A stretch of 64,000 nt of DNA from contig NZ_LMRG01000012.1 of NCBI RefSeq assembly GCF_001425605.1, positions 124,889 to 188,888 on the forward strand, given 5' to 3'. Positions 47,318-55,713 of this stretch are shown piece after piece. The stretch is from Rhizobium sp. Leaf453 (GTDB lineage: Bacteria > Pseudomonadota > Alphaproteobacteria > Rhizobiales > Rhizobiaceae). Position 1 is the first letter of the stretch; every line of letters begins with the position of its first letter. The notes under the pieces are model-generated. The model worked only from the letters and a program-made list of their open reading frames with translations, did not search any database and had not been told where the DNA came from. A program made the position numbers and the translations under genes.

Positions 47318-48267
47318 GCAACGCAACAACAGCCCATTCCGTTGTCGAGCCCAGCAGCACGAGCAAGCGCATCGCCGGCTTCATCGTCATTCTCTATGCC
47401 GTGATCACCATGGTGCCGCTGGCCTGGATCTTCCTCACCAGCATCAAGTCGCCGCCGGATTCGATCAGCTATCCGCCGAAGATCGTCTTCCAGCCGACGC
47501 TCGAAGGCTATTGCAACCTCTTCACGACCCGCACGCGCCAGACGCCGGAATATATCCAGTCGCTCGGGCCACCAACCTCGACTTGCGACGAGATCACCCG
47601 CAGCCGCAACATGGTGATCGCCGGACCGTCCAATTACTGGCCCCGCTTCACCAACTCGATGGTCATCGCCTTCGGTTCGACCTTTCTTGCGGTGTTTCTC
47701 GGCACGCTGGCGGCCTATGGCTTCTCCCGCTTCCGCGTTCCGCTGGCCGACGATCTCCTGTTCTTCATCCTGTCGACCCGGATGATGCCGCCGATCGCGG
47801 TGGCGATCCCGATCTACCTGATGTACCGCGAACTCGGCCTGTCCGACACGGCACTCGGCATGATCCTGCTCTACACCGCCGTCAACGTTTCGCTGGCCGT
47901 CTGGCTGCTCAAGGGCTTCATCGACGAAATCCCGCGGGAATACGAAGAGGCAGCGATGATCGACGGCTATACGCGGCTACAGGCCTTCCGCAAGGTCGTG
48001 CTCCCGCAGGCGACCACCGGTATCGCCGCCACCGCCATCTTCTGCCTGATCTTTGCCTGGAACGAATATGCCTTCGCGGTTCTCCTGACCTCCGGCACCG
48101 CGCAGACGGCGCCGCCCTTCATCCCGACGATCATTGGCGAGGGTGGTATGGACTGGCCGGCGGTGGCTGCCGGAACGACCATCTTCCTCGTGCCGATCCT
48201 CGTTTTCACCATCCTCCTGCGCAAGCAGTTGCTGCGCGGCATAACTTTCGGAGCGGTGCGCAAATGA
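47314..48267 (+). CDS. CUT1 ABC transporter permease 2 (GlpQ/MalG-like)
   Basis: 317 aa. Membrane segments begin at FIVILYAVITMVPLAWIFLTSIKSPPD. There is a long periplasmic loop with CNLFTTRTRQTP, and the EAA loop is IPREYEEAAMIDGYTRLQAFRKVVLPQ. It overlaps the upstream and downstream genes by 4 bp each, so translation is tightly coupled. Confidence 0.92.
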   Translation: MSNATTAHSVVEPSSTSKRIAGFIVILYAVITMVPLAWIFLTSIKSPPDSISYPPKIVFQPTLEGYCNLFTTRTRQTPEYIQSLGPPTSTCDEITRSRNMVIAGPSNYWPRFTNSMVIAFGSTFLAVFLGTLAAYGFSRFRVPLADDLLFFILSTRMMPPIAVAIPIYLMYRELGLSDTALGMILLYTAVNVSLAVWLLKGFIDEIPREYEEAAMIDGYTRLQAFRKVVLPQATTGIAATAIFCLIFAWNEYAFAVLLTSGTAQTAPPFIPTIIGEGGMDWPAVAAGTTIFLVPILVFTILLRKQLLRGITFGAVRK

Positions 48268-48467
48268 CCGTGGAAACAACGAAACTGACGAAGAAACGGC
48301 CTTTCTTCTTCCGTCGCGGGCCGATGGAAAACATTGCGACGGCGCTGATCGCCATCGGCTTCCTGATGCTGTTCCAGCCGTTTGCGCTGATCCTCTATAC
48401 CTATTCGCTGGTGGCGCTTCTGGTCGGCACCATCATGTTCATCATCGTGTCGAAATTTCCGGAGTGA
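48264..48467 (+). CDS. Small two-helix membrane protein of the ABC operon (GlpU-like)
   Basis: 67 aa. A basic cytoplasmic N-terminus (KLTKKRPFFFRRGP) is followed by two hydrophobic helices at about 24-42 and 44-63. The ATG overlaps the permease stop (ATGA) and the ATPase start follows 3 bp after its stop. A small membrane protein of unknown role also occurs in the rhizobial glp transporter operon (GlpU). It may be an accessory subunit of the importer. Confidence 0.85.
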   Translation: MTVETTKLTKKRPFFFRRGPMENIATALIAIGFLMLFQPFALILYTYSLVALLVGTIMFIIVSKFPE

Positions 48468-48470
48468 CCC

Positions 48471-49568
48471 ATGGCTGAAATCCGGATCGAAAACCTGCGC
48501 AAGCAATTTTCCGACTTTGTCGCCGTGCAGGATTCCAGCTTTACCGTCGAGGACGGCGAGTTCCTGGCGTTGCTCGGGCCTTCGGGCTGCGGCAAGACGA
48601 CGACACTCAGGATGATCGCCGGCCTCGAATTGCCCACCAGCGGCAAGATCTATCTCGACGGCGAGGACGTCACCTTCAACCGCGCCAGCGAGCGCGACAT
48701 CGCCTTCGTCTTCCAGTTGTTCGCGCTCTATCCGCATATGAACGTGCGCAAGAATATCGGCTTTCCGCTGCTGTCGCAGGGTGTGCCAAAGGCTGAGATC
48801 AAGGCGCGGGTCGAGGAAACCGCGCGGCTCCTGCAGATCAGCCATATCCTCGATCGCTCCGTCTCCGGCCTGGCCGGCGGCGACCGCCAGCGTGTGGCTC
48901 TCGGCCGCGCCATCGTGCGGCGGCCGAAATGCTTCCTGATGGACGAGCCGCTCGGCACGCTCGATGCGGAATTCCGCGAGGTCATGGTGCATGAGCTGCG
49001 GGAGCTTCACAACCGCATCCATGCGACCACCGTCTATGTCACGCACGACCAGCATGAGGCGATGGCCATGGCCGACAAAATCGCCGTCATGAACCATGGT
49101 GTGATCGAACAGTTCGGGACACCGCAGGAAATCTACAATCGGCCGGCGTCGATGTATGTCGCCGATTTCATCGGCTCGCCACCGATGAACTTCCTGAAAT
49201 TTACCTCGGGTCTTCAGATCGGTGCGCGTTCGGTTTCGGTTGACGGAGTGGAGATCGCTCTTCCTGAAGTTCGCCAGGACATGGCGGTGGGCGAACTGGC
49301 GCTCGGCGTGCGCCCGGAACACATCCGTTTCAGCGACAACTCGGCTCTTCGGGGTTCCGTCTACGGCGCCGAATATCTTGGTACGAACCAGATCGTCGCG
49401 GTCGAAACCGGCAAGGGACTGCTCAAGGCGCGCGTCTCGGCAGACCGCACCTTCCGGGTCGGCGAGACCGTCGGGCTCGAACTGAACAGCGAGAAACTGT
49501 CTCTGTTTGACTGCGCCTCCGGCCGCGCGGTCAAGTCTTCCCTTTACACGGAGGCCCGTCATGGCTGA
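48471..49568 (+). CDS. CUT1 ABC transporter ATPase A with a degenerate signature motif
   Basis: 365 aa. Walker A GPSGCGKTT (36-44), Q-loop FVFQLFALYPHM, Walker B CFLMDEPLGTLDAE and H-loop VTHDQHEAMAMA are present, with a C-terminal TOBE-like regulatory domain. The LSGGQ signature reads L134-A-G-G-D138 (VSGLAGGDRQRVALGRA), so the Ser and Gln are replaced. It probably pairs with ATPase B (49561), giving an asymmetric ATPase dimer. The 3' end overlaps ATPase B by 8 bp. Confidence 0.92.
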   Translation: MAEIRIENLRKQFSDFVAVQDSSFTVEDGEFLALLGPSGCGKTTTLRMIAGLELPTSGKIYLDGEDVTFNRASERDIAFVFQLFALYPHMNVRKNIGFPLLSQGVPKAEIKARVEETARLLQISHILDRSVSGLAGGDRQRVALGRAIVRRPKCFLMDEPLGTLDAEFREVMVHELRELHNRIHATTVYVTHDQHEAMAMADKIAVMNHGVIEQFGTPQEIYNRPASMYVADFIGSPPMNFLKFTSGLQIGARSVSVDGVEIALPEVRQDMAVGELALGVRPEHIRFSDNSALRGSVYGAEYLGTNQIVAVETGKGLLKARVSADRTFRVGETVGLELNSEKLSLFDCASGRAVKSSLYTEARHG

Positions 49569-50571
49569 GGTATCGCTGCAGAACATCTCCAAGACCTTCG
49601 GCGATACGGAGGCTGTGCGTAACCTGACGCTGACTATCCGCGATGGCGAATTCGTCGTGCTGCTCGGTCCAACTGGGGCGGGCAAGACCACGACGCTGCG
49701 TCTGATCGCCGGTTTGGAAAAGCCGGATAAAGGCCGCGTGACGATCGGCGGGCAGGACATGGCCGCTTCCGCGCCGGCTAGCCGCGACGTCGCCTTCGTC
49801 TTCCAGCAATATTCGCTCTATCCGCACCTGACGGTGTACGAGAACCTGGCCTTTCCGCTGCGGTCTCCGGCGCGACGGCTATCCAGGGAAGAGATCGACC
49901 GGCGCGTGCGCGATGTTGCGCGGATGGTGCGCATCGACCATAAGCTCGAAAACCGATCGACCCGGCTGTCCGGCGGGGAAATGCAGCGTGTCGCCATCGG
50001 CCGGGCGCTGGTGCGCAAGCCGTCGATCTACCTGATGGACGAGCCACTGTCCTCGCTCGACGCCAAGCTGCGCGGAGAGTTGCGGCTGGAACTGAAGCGC
50101 ATCCAGAGCGAACTGGGATCGACCTTGCTCTATGTTACCCATGACCAGATCGAAGCCATGACCATGGCGGACCGGATCGGCATCCTCAACGAGGGTGAAC
50201 TCGTCCAGCTCGGGACGCCGCGCGAAATCTACAGCAATCCCGTCAACCTGCATGTGGCGGCAAGGCTCGGCCAGCCGCATATCAATTTGATCCCGGAAGG
50301 ACTGGTGCCGGGCGGCCAGCCGCCGCGCGGAACCAAGACGATCGGTGCGCGCACAGAGCATATTGAAATCCACGCGGGCAACGGCACGGCGAATGCGGAG
50401 ATCGACTGGATCGAGCATCTGGGCGATCAGAGCCACCTGCACATGCGCATTGGCGGGCACAAGCTGGTGACACTCGCCAACCCCTATGTGCCGGTCATGC
50501 CGGGAGACAAGATCACCTTGATGTTGAAGAATCCGCTCTATTTCGGAGCGGACGGACAACGGCTTGTATAA
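49561..50571 (+). CDS. CUT1 ABC transporter ATPase B
   Basis: 336 aa from the ATG at 49561. It has Walker A GPTGAGKTT, FVFQQYSLYPHLTVYENLAFPL, a near-consensus signature LSGGEMQRVAIGRAL, Walker B IYLMDEPLSSLDAKLR and H-loop VTHDQIEAMTMA. A C-terminal TOBE-type domain follows. It closes the transporter gene set. The dihydroxyacetone-kinase operon starts 72 bp later on the same strand, so the two may be co-transcribed. Confidence 0.94.
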   Translation: MAEVSLQNISKTFGDTEAVRNLTLTIRDGEFVVLLGPTGAGKTTTLRLIAGLEKPDKGRVTIGGQDMAASAPASRDVAFVFQQYSLYPHLTVYENLAFPLRSPARRLSREEIDRRVRDVARMVRIDHKLENRSTRLSGGEMQRVAIGRALVRKPSIYLMDEPLSSLDAKLRGELRLELKRIQSELGSTLLYVTHDQIEAMTMADRIGILNEGELVQLGTPREIYSNPVNLHVAARLGQPHINLIPEGLVPGGQPPRGTKTIGARTEHIEIHAGNGTANAEIDWIEHLGDQSHLHMRIGGHKLVTLANPYVPVMPGDKITLMLKNPLYFGADGQRLV

Positions 50572-50643
50572 ACAAAACAGGGAGGTTGCATCCTCTAAGC
50601 CCCGGCGGAAGGATGCAGATCGATAACGGACTGGATGAATGCC

Positions 50644-52290
50644 ATGAAACATTTCTTCAACCGCAGGGAAAGCATTGTCACCGAGGCTTTGGACGGCCTG
50701 TTGCGGACGTCGGCGCCGGGAACATTGGCGCGTCTCGACAGCTATCCGGATATCAAGGTGATCGTCCGGGCCGACTGGGACAAGTCCCGTGTCGCCGTGA
50801 TTTCCGGCGGTGGCGCCGGTCATGAGCCCTCGCATGCGGGCTTTGTCGGCAGGGGCATGCTGACGGCCGCCGTGTCAGGCGAAATCTTCGCCTCGCCCAG
50901 TGTCGATGCCGTCCTGACCGCGATCCGCGCCGTGACGGGAAAACCGGGTTGCCTGCTGGTGGTCAAGAACTATACCGGCGACCGGCTGAACTTCGGTCTG
51001 GCTGCTGAAAAAGCGCGGGCCGAGGGCTTCGATGTCGAGATGGTCATTGTCGCCGATGATATCGCGCTTCCGGATATCAACCAGCCGCGCGGTGTTGCCG
51101 GTACGCTCTTCGTGCACAAGATCGCCGGGCATCTGGCTGAAGACGGCGGAAGCCTCGCCTCAGTTGCGGCCGCTGCGAAGGCTGCCGCTCTCGATATCGT
51201 GTCTTTGGGCGTGTCCTATTCCTCTTGCTCGATCCCCGGTCAGCCGTTTGAGGACAGGCTGGCGGACGACCAGGGCGAACTCGGTCTCGGCATCCATGGT
51301 GAGCCGGGTGTCGAGAAGATCACTGTCCAGAATGCTGACAGTATCATCGCTGTCATGGCCGAACGACTGTCGGCTGCCATGAAGGGCGACGGCGATTATG
51401 CTCTGCTGATCAACAATCTCGGCGCGGTGCCGCCCGTGGAAATGTCGCTGGTCGCCAATGCGGTTCTCGCGTCGCCGCTGGCCGCCCGCGTTGCGCTGAC
51501 GGTCGGTCCGGCGCCGATGATGACCGCGCTGAACATGAACGGGTTCTCACTGTCGCTGATCCGGCTTGATGCCGAACGTCAGAAAGCACTATTGGCGCCG
51601 GTCGCGCCGCATGCCTGGTATCCGGCGGTGGTGCCGGGCAAGGTGGCGGTCCAGCCCGCTCCGAAGGCCGCCAGAACGGCGGCCGCAGCGATAGCGAGCC
51701 GGGATCCGGCCGTTGAACATGTCGTGACCACAATCTGCCAGCATCTGATCGGCCTGGAAGCGGACCTCAACCGGCTGGATGCCAAGGCGGGCGATGGCGA
51801 TACCGGCTCGACGGTGGCGACCGGTGCCCGCAGCGTTCTGTCGCTCACTGCCAGCCTGCCGTTTGCCGACAGGGCGGCGCTTTTCGCTGTCATCGGCGAG
51901 ACGCTGTCGACCGCCATGGGTGGTTCCAGCGGTGTCCTGCTGTCGATCTTCTTCACCGCCGCCGGCAAGGCGAGTGGGGACGGAGCAGCGCTTCCTGCGG
52001 CACTTCTCGCCGGCCTGGACCGCATGACCTTCTATGGTGGCGCACATCCGGGCGATCGGACCATGGTCGATGCGCTGTCCCCGGCGCTACAGGCGCTCGC
52101 CGGCGGTGGCGTTCGCGCTGCGGCGGATGCGGCACGAAAAGGCGCCGAGGCGACCAAGGCGATGCGCAAGGCCAAGGCAGGACGTTCCGCCTATATCGGC
52201 GAAAGCGACCTGAACGGCGTGATGGATCCCGGCGCCCATGCCGTCGCAGAAGTCTTCGCCGCCGTTGCCGGCATTCTGGAGCCGGCATGA
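50644..52290 (+). CDS. ATP-type dihydroxyacetone kinase, DhaK-DhaL fusion
   Basis: 548 aa from the ATG at 50644 (MKHFFNRRES aligns with DhaK starts; 50635 is an alternative). Residues 1-330 are the DhaK domain, with SGGGAGHEPSHAGFVGRGML and the substrate-linking His218 in GLGIHGEPG. After an Ala-rich linker, about 350-545 is a DhaL nucleotide domain (KAGDGDTGSTVATGAR, MGGSSGVLLSIFF, HPGDRTMVDAL). This is the Citrobacter/eukaryotic single-chain layout that uses ATP. The DHAK family also includes C4-sugar (erythrulose) kinases, so the substrate is open. Confidence 0.92.
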   Translation: MKHFFNRRESIVTEALDGLLRTSAPGTLARLDSYPDIKVIVRADWDKSRVAVISGGGAGHEPSHAGFVGRGMLTAAVSGEIFASPSVDAVLTAIRAVTGKPGCLLVVKNYTGDRLNFGLAAEKARAEGFDVEMVIVADDIALPDINQPRGVAGTLFVHKIAGHLAEDGGSLASVAAAAKAAALDIVSLGVSYSSCSIPGQPFEDRLADDQGELGLGIHGEPGVEKITVQNADSIIAVMAERLSAAMKGDGDYALLINNLGAVPPVEMSLVANAVLASPLAARVALTVGPAPMMTALNMNGFSLSLIRLDAERQKALLAPVAPHAWYPAVVPGKVAVQPAPKAARTAAAAIASRDPAVEHVVTTICQHLIGLEADLNRLDAKAGDGDTGSTVATGARSVLSLTASLPFADRAALFAVIGETLSTAMGGSSGVLLSIFFTAAGKASGDGAALPAALLAGLDRMTFYGGAHPGDRTMVDALSPALQALAGGGVRAAADAARKGAEATKAMRKAKAGRSAYIGESDLNGVMDPGAHAVAEVFAAVAGILEPA

Positions 52291-52919
52291 TCGCTGTGGA
52301 AGAGCCCCGGCCAGCCATCGACCATGCGGTGCTGACCAACCGTCTGATCGCGGCATGCCGGGATGTCATCGCCACACGGGAGGCCGATCTCTGCGATCTC
52401 GACCGCGCCATCGGTGACGGCGATCACGGCACGAACATGCGGCGCGGCATGGATGCGCTCGCAGCCGAAAGCCGTCAACTTGCAGCGATGCCGCTGTCCG
52501 AGGCGATGTCACGCGCCGGGACGATCCTGGTGATGAGCATCGGCGGCGCGGCGGGGCCGCTCTACGGCACGTTTCTGATGGAGTTGGGCGCTGCATTGCG
52601 CAATGTGGAGGCTTGGCCGGAAGCATTGCGGCGCGCCGTTGCAGCCGTTGCTCGGCGCGGCAAATCCGCCGCCGGTGAAAAAACGCTTCTCGATGTTCTT
52701 TACCCTCTCCGTGATGAGGTGGTAAGGCACACGCCTCTTCCCCTGCTGGCCCAGCGTGTTCAAGGTTTTGCCGAAATGACAATCGACATGCAGGCCATGC
52801 GCGGGCGGGCTTCGTTTCTCGGCGAGCGCTCGATCGGCCACATGGACCCGGGCGCGGCAAGCTGCGCGCTTCTGGCCGCCACGATCTGCCGGGAACTGGC
52901 TGAGGCAGGCATCGAATGA
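52287..52919 (+). CDS. dhaL: Dihydroxyacetone kinase subunit DhaL (ADP-binding)
   Basis: 210 aa. GDGDHGTNMRRGMDAL (Mg-ADP Asp residues), SIGGAAGPLYGTF, KTLLDVLYPL and GRASFLGERSIGHMDPGAASCALL are the DhaL signatures. It binds ADP as a fixed coenzyme that is rephosphorylated by DhaM. It overlaps the fusion-kinase gene and dhaM by 4 bp each. This is the separate, PEP-dependent partner of DhaK at 55714. Confidence 0.94.
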   Translation: MIAVEEPRPAIDHAVLTNRLIAACRDVIATREADLCDLDRAIGDGDHGTNMRRGMDALAAESRQLAAMPLSEAMSRAGTILVMSIGGAAGPLYGTFLMELGAALRNVEAWPEALRRAVAAVARRGKSAAGEKTLLDVLYPLRDEVVRHTPLPLLAQRVQGFAEMTIDMQAMRGRASFLGERSIGHMDPGAASCALLAATICRELAEAGIE

Positions 52920-53317
52920 CAGTCAACAGCGCGAATGTCGGCATCGTTATCGTCTCCCACTCTCCACTTGTCGCGAGGGGCGCGGCCGATATGGTGCGCC
53001 AGATGGTGGGAAACAGCGTGCCTTTGGCCTGGTGTGGTGGCAATCCTGCCGGCGGTCTCGGAACCGATACCGGCGCTATCCTCAAGGCAATCGATGAGGC
53101 TTGGTCTGAAGCCGGCGTGGCGATCTTCGTCGATCTCGGCGGTGCCGAAACCAACAGTGAAATGGCAGTGGAGCTGAGTGGCGAGGCGCGCGCGTCGCGC
53201 ATCGTCATCTGCAATGCGCCGATTGTCGAGGGGGCCGTCATTGCCGCCGCCGAAGCATCCGGCGGTGCATCGCTCGCCAAGGTCGTGGCGACGGCGCAGG
53301 AGCTGTCGCCATCATGA
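52916..53317 (+). CDS. dhaM: PTS-dependent dihydroxyacetone kinase phosphotransferase, EIIA domain (DhaM)
   Basis: 133 aa, the EIIA-mannose-like domain only. His15 in IVIVSHSPLVARGAADMV is the expected phosphorylation site, and GTDTGAI and VFVDLGGAETNSEM-like sequence (FVDLGGAETNSEM) match DhaM. In E. coli this domain is fused to HPr and a partial EI. Here the HPr and EI follow as separate overlapping genes. Confidence 0.92.
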   Translation: MTVNSANVGIVIVSHSPLVARGAADMVRQMVGNSVPLAWCGGNPAGGLGTDTGAILKAIDEAWSEAGVAIFVDLGGAETNSEMAVELSGEARASRIVICNAPIVEGAVIAAAEASGGASLAKVVATAQELSPS

Positions 53318-53658
53318 CGGACAACCGGCACGGCGCATTGAACGGTGTGGGTCCGGCAGGTGGCAATGCCTCCGTCGAGCTGCTGATCACCCATGGCGTC
53401 GGCCTCCACGCCCGTCCCTCGGTCGTCTTCACACGTCTGGCCAAGACCTTTCCCTGCACGATCGAGATCGAGGTCAACCGGTCGGGGCTCTGGCTGAATG
53501 CCAAGAGCATCGTCAAGGTGATGGGCGCGCGCATCCGCAAGGGATCGACGCTGCGGATCCGGGCTCACGGCCTGCGCGCCGACGAGGCCATCGCCATGCT
53601 CGAAGCCCTGTTCGTCAATGATTTCGCCGAGGAAAGACCCCATGTCCGGGGTGCTTAG
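53314..53658 (+). CDS. HPr-like phosphocarrier dedicated to the Dha system
   Basis: 114 aa. A 20-residue extension precedes the HPr fold. His32 in GVGLHARPSVVFTRLAKTF is the phospho-accepting residue, and LNAKSIVKVMGARIRKGSTL supplies the Ser-46-type region. It carries phosphate from the EI encoded next to DhaM. It overlaps dhaM by 4 bp and the EI gene by 17 bp. Confidence 0.93.
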   Translation: MTDNRHGALNGVGPAGGNASVELLITHGVGLHARPSVVFTRLAKTFPCTIEIEVNRSGLWLNAKSIVKVMGARIRKGSTLRIRAHGLRADEAIAMLEALFVNDFAEERPHVRGA

Positions 53659-55225
53659 GCTGCAGGGGCAGGGCAACGGGCAGGGATATGCCACCGGTCC
53701 CGCCTATGTCGCACCGGCGGCAATCAGGCCCGCCGAAAACCGGGCATCACCTTCCCTCGAATTTGATCTCCTGAATGCGGCCATCGCTGCAGCCGCCGTC
53801 GATCTCGAATCGCTGATGGCTCAGAGCGATCCGTTGAGCGCCGAGATCATCGAGTTCCAGGTGGAAATGCTGCGCGATCCGGCGATCGGCGACATGGCGC
53901 TGGAACATATCGGGCGAGGGCAGAATGCTGCGCTGGCGTGGGCGGCGGCGCTGGAAGACTATATTGCCGGCTTCGAGCTATCCGGCGATGACGATATCCA
54001 GGCGCGCGCGGTCGATGTCATCGACATTCGCGACAGAGTTCTCAGAGCACTCGAGGGAAGCCCGTCCGCCGATTTTCCGCCAGGCTCCATCTTTATCGGC
54101 AGGGACATGGCCCCCAGCCTGTTTCTCGGCCATGACTGGACGGGGGGCGGCGGCATTGTGCTCGAGGCGGGCAGCACCGCCAGTCACGTCGCGCTTCTGG
54201 CGCGGGCCAAGGGTGTGCCGATGGTGGTCGGGCTTGGCAGCTTAACCGTCGAGGCGGAAACGCCGGTGCTCGCGGATGGCGCGACCGGCGTTGTCGTGGT
54301 GCGTCCCGGCGATGACGATGTCGCTGCGGCCGCAAGCCGGAAGAGGACAGTTGCCGCGGCGGCATCGCCTGCATTTTCGCCGGTCAAGCCGACCCAAAAT
54401 GGTCCGATCGAAGTGCTGGTCAATATCAGCGACATCTCGGAAATTCAGCGGCTCGATCCCGGTGCTTGCGACGGCGTAGGCCTGTTGCGAACGGAGTTTA
54501 TTGTGCCCTCCGCCGATCTCCTCAATGAGCAAAAGCAGGTCGAGCTCTATCGGCAAGTGCTCGATTGGGCCGATGACAAGCCGGTCACCATTCGCCTTTT
54601 CGATCTCGGTGGCGATAAGCCGCTCGGCGGGTTCGGTCTGGATGAGCGTAATCCCTTTCTCGGTCTGCGTGGCATTCGGCTGCTACTAGCAAAGCCTGAA
54701 ATCCTCAAGGTTCAGGCGAGGGCGCTGTTGCGGGCGGGAACGACGGGGGCTCTGAAGATTCTTTTGCCGATGGTTACTGTCCCAAATGAGGTTGCAGACA
54801 CGCGGCGCCTCTTCGAAGAGGAGGCGGCAGCTCTTTCAACTCAGCAGATTGCTGTCCGTATGCCATCCATCGGCATGATGGTGGAGGTTCCCGCCGCTGC
54901 CATCATGCTTGATACATTCACATCAGCCGATTTCTTCTCGTTAGGGACGAACGATCTGGCGCAGTATCTCGCCGCCGCCGCTCGAGACAATTCATCTGTC
55001 GCCGGTCTCTACCATCAGGCAGAACCGGCCGTCTTGCGGCTGGTCGTTCAAGATGTTGCGACCGCCCGCAGCATGGGCAAGCCGATCGGGATCTGCGGCG
55101 ATATGGCGGGAGACCCTGCCAGCCTGCCGGCGCTGCTGGCCACGGGGTTGACGCAGTTTTCGGTTGCCCCCGCGCAGCTCGACGCCGTAAGGACGAGCCT
55201 GATGCAGGCGAAGGTGGACGGCTGA
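53642..55225 (+). CDS. PTS Enzyme I (PEP-protein phosphotransferase) of the Dha system
   Basis: 527 aa from the ATG at 53642, shorter than the roughly 575 aa of general EI. The N-terminal helical HPr-binding part precedes the phospho-His182 in AGSTASHVALLARAKGVP. The PEP-binding barrel has GVGLLRTEFI, IRLFDLGGDKPLGG, NPFLGLRGIRLLL, SLGTNDLAQYLAA and the catalytic Cys in GICGDMAGDP. It has no GAF domain, so it is not PtsP of the nitrogen PTS. It starts the PEP phosphorelay to HPr, DhaM and DhaL. Confidence 0.94.
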   Translation: MSGVLRLQGQGNGQGYATGPAYVAPAAIRPAENRASPSLEFDLLNAAIAAAAVDLESLMAQSDPLSAEIIEFQVEMLRDPAIGDMALEHIGRGQNAALAWAAALEDYIAGFELSGDDDIQARAVDVIDIRDRVLRALEGSPSADFPPGSIFIGRDMAPSLFLGHDWTGGGGIVLEAGSTASHVALLARAKGVPMVVGLGSLTVEAETPVLADGATGVVVVRPGDDDVAAAASRKRTVAAAASPAFSPVKPTQNGPIEVLVNISDISEIQRLDPGACDGVGLLRTEFIVPSADLLNEQKQVELYRQVLDWADDKPVTIRLFDLGGDKPLGGFGLDERNPFLGLRGIRLLLAKPEILKVQARALLRAGTTGALKILLPMVTVPNEVADTRRLFEEEAAALSTQQIAVRMPSIGMMVEVPAAAIMLDTFTSADFFSLGTNDLAQYLAAAARDNSSVAGLYHQAEPAVLRLVVQDVATARSMGKPIGICGDMAGDPASLPALLATGLTQFSVAPAQLDAVRTSLMQAKVDG

Positions 55226-55635
55226 TGGCACGCGACGCGAACGAAGATGCCATCATGGCCTACAAGGCGATCCTGGCGGGGATCATCGACAACCGGCCAT
55301 CCGGCACGCGTCAGCGCCTGGCCGTTGCGCTCGGCAAACATCGCAGTTTCGTTACCCAGATCACCAGTCCCGGTTATGCCACGCCGCTGCCTGCCCGGCA
55401 TCTGGCGACGATCTTCCAGGTTTGTCATGTCAGCAAGGCCGAGCAGGATCGTTTCCTCGAAGCCTATCAACTGGCCCATCCCGGCAAGTTGCCGGATCTC
55501 GGCAATGCCGGTGGCTTGCGGCAACTGACGGTGATGGTCGCCGATTTCGGCGATGAGCGGAAGAACCGGATGCTGGACGAAGCCATCCAGGATTTCATCC
55601 AGAAGATCGTGCTGATCACCGGCGAGGGGGACTGA
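55225..55635 (+). CDS. Uncharacterised HTH-like protein inside the Dha operon
   Basis: 136 aa; the ATG overlaps the EI stop (TGATG). Residues about 28-75 (RQRLAVALGKHRSFVTQITSPGYATPLPARHLATIFQVCHVS) look like a divergent XRE-type helix-turn-helix with a helical tail. The C-terminal half (ADFGDERKNRMLDEAIQDFIQKIVLI) is helical and could mediate dimer or partner contact. Its placement between EI and dhaK suggests a regulator or adaptor of the Dha phosphorelay. I do not recognise a named family. Confidence 0.8.
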   Translation: MARDANEDAIMAYKAILAGIIDNRPSGTRQRLAVALGKHRSFVTQITSPGYATPLPARHLATIFQVCHVSKAEQDRFLEAYQLAHPGKLPDLGNAGGLRQLTVMVADFGDERKNRMLDEAIQDFIQKIVLITGEGD

Positions 55636-55713
55636 TTTGGTCCATACTGATCCGCCGCGAACGGCACTGGAAAATTCGCCCTGCTTGGATACGATTGCGG
55701 CGGGGGACGGGAG

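Noticed and set aside
47967-49760. 597-codon minus-strand open frame
   Set aside because: It is antisense to the ABC permease, small membrane protein and ATPase genes with intact motifs.
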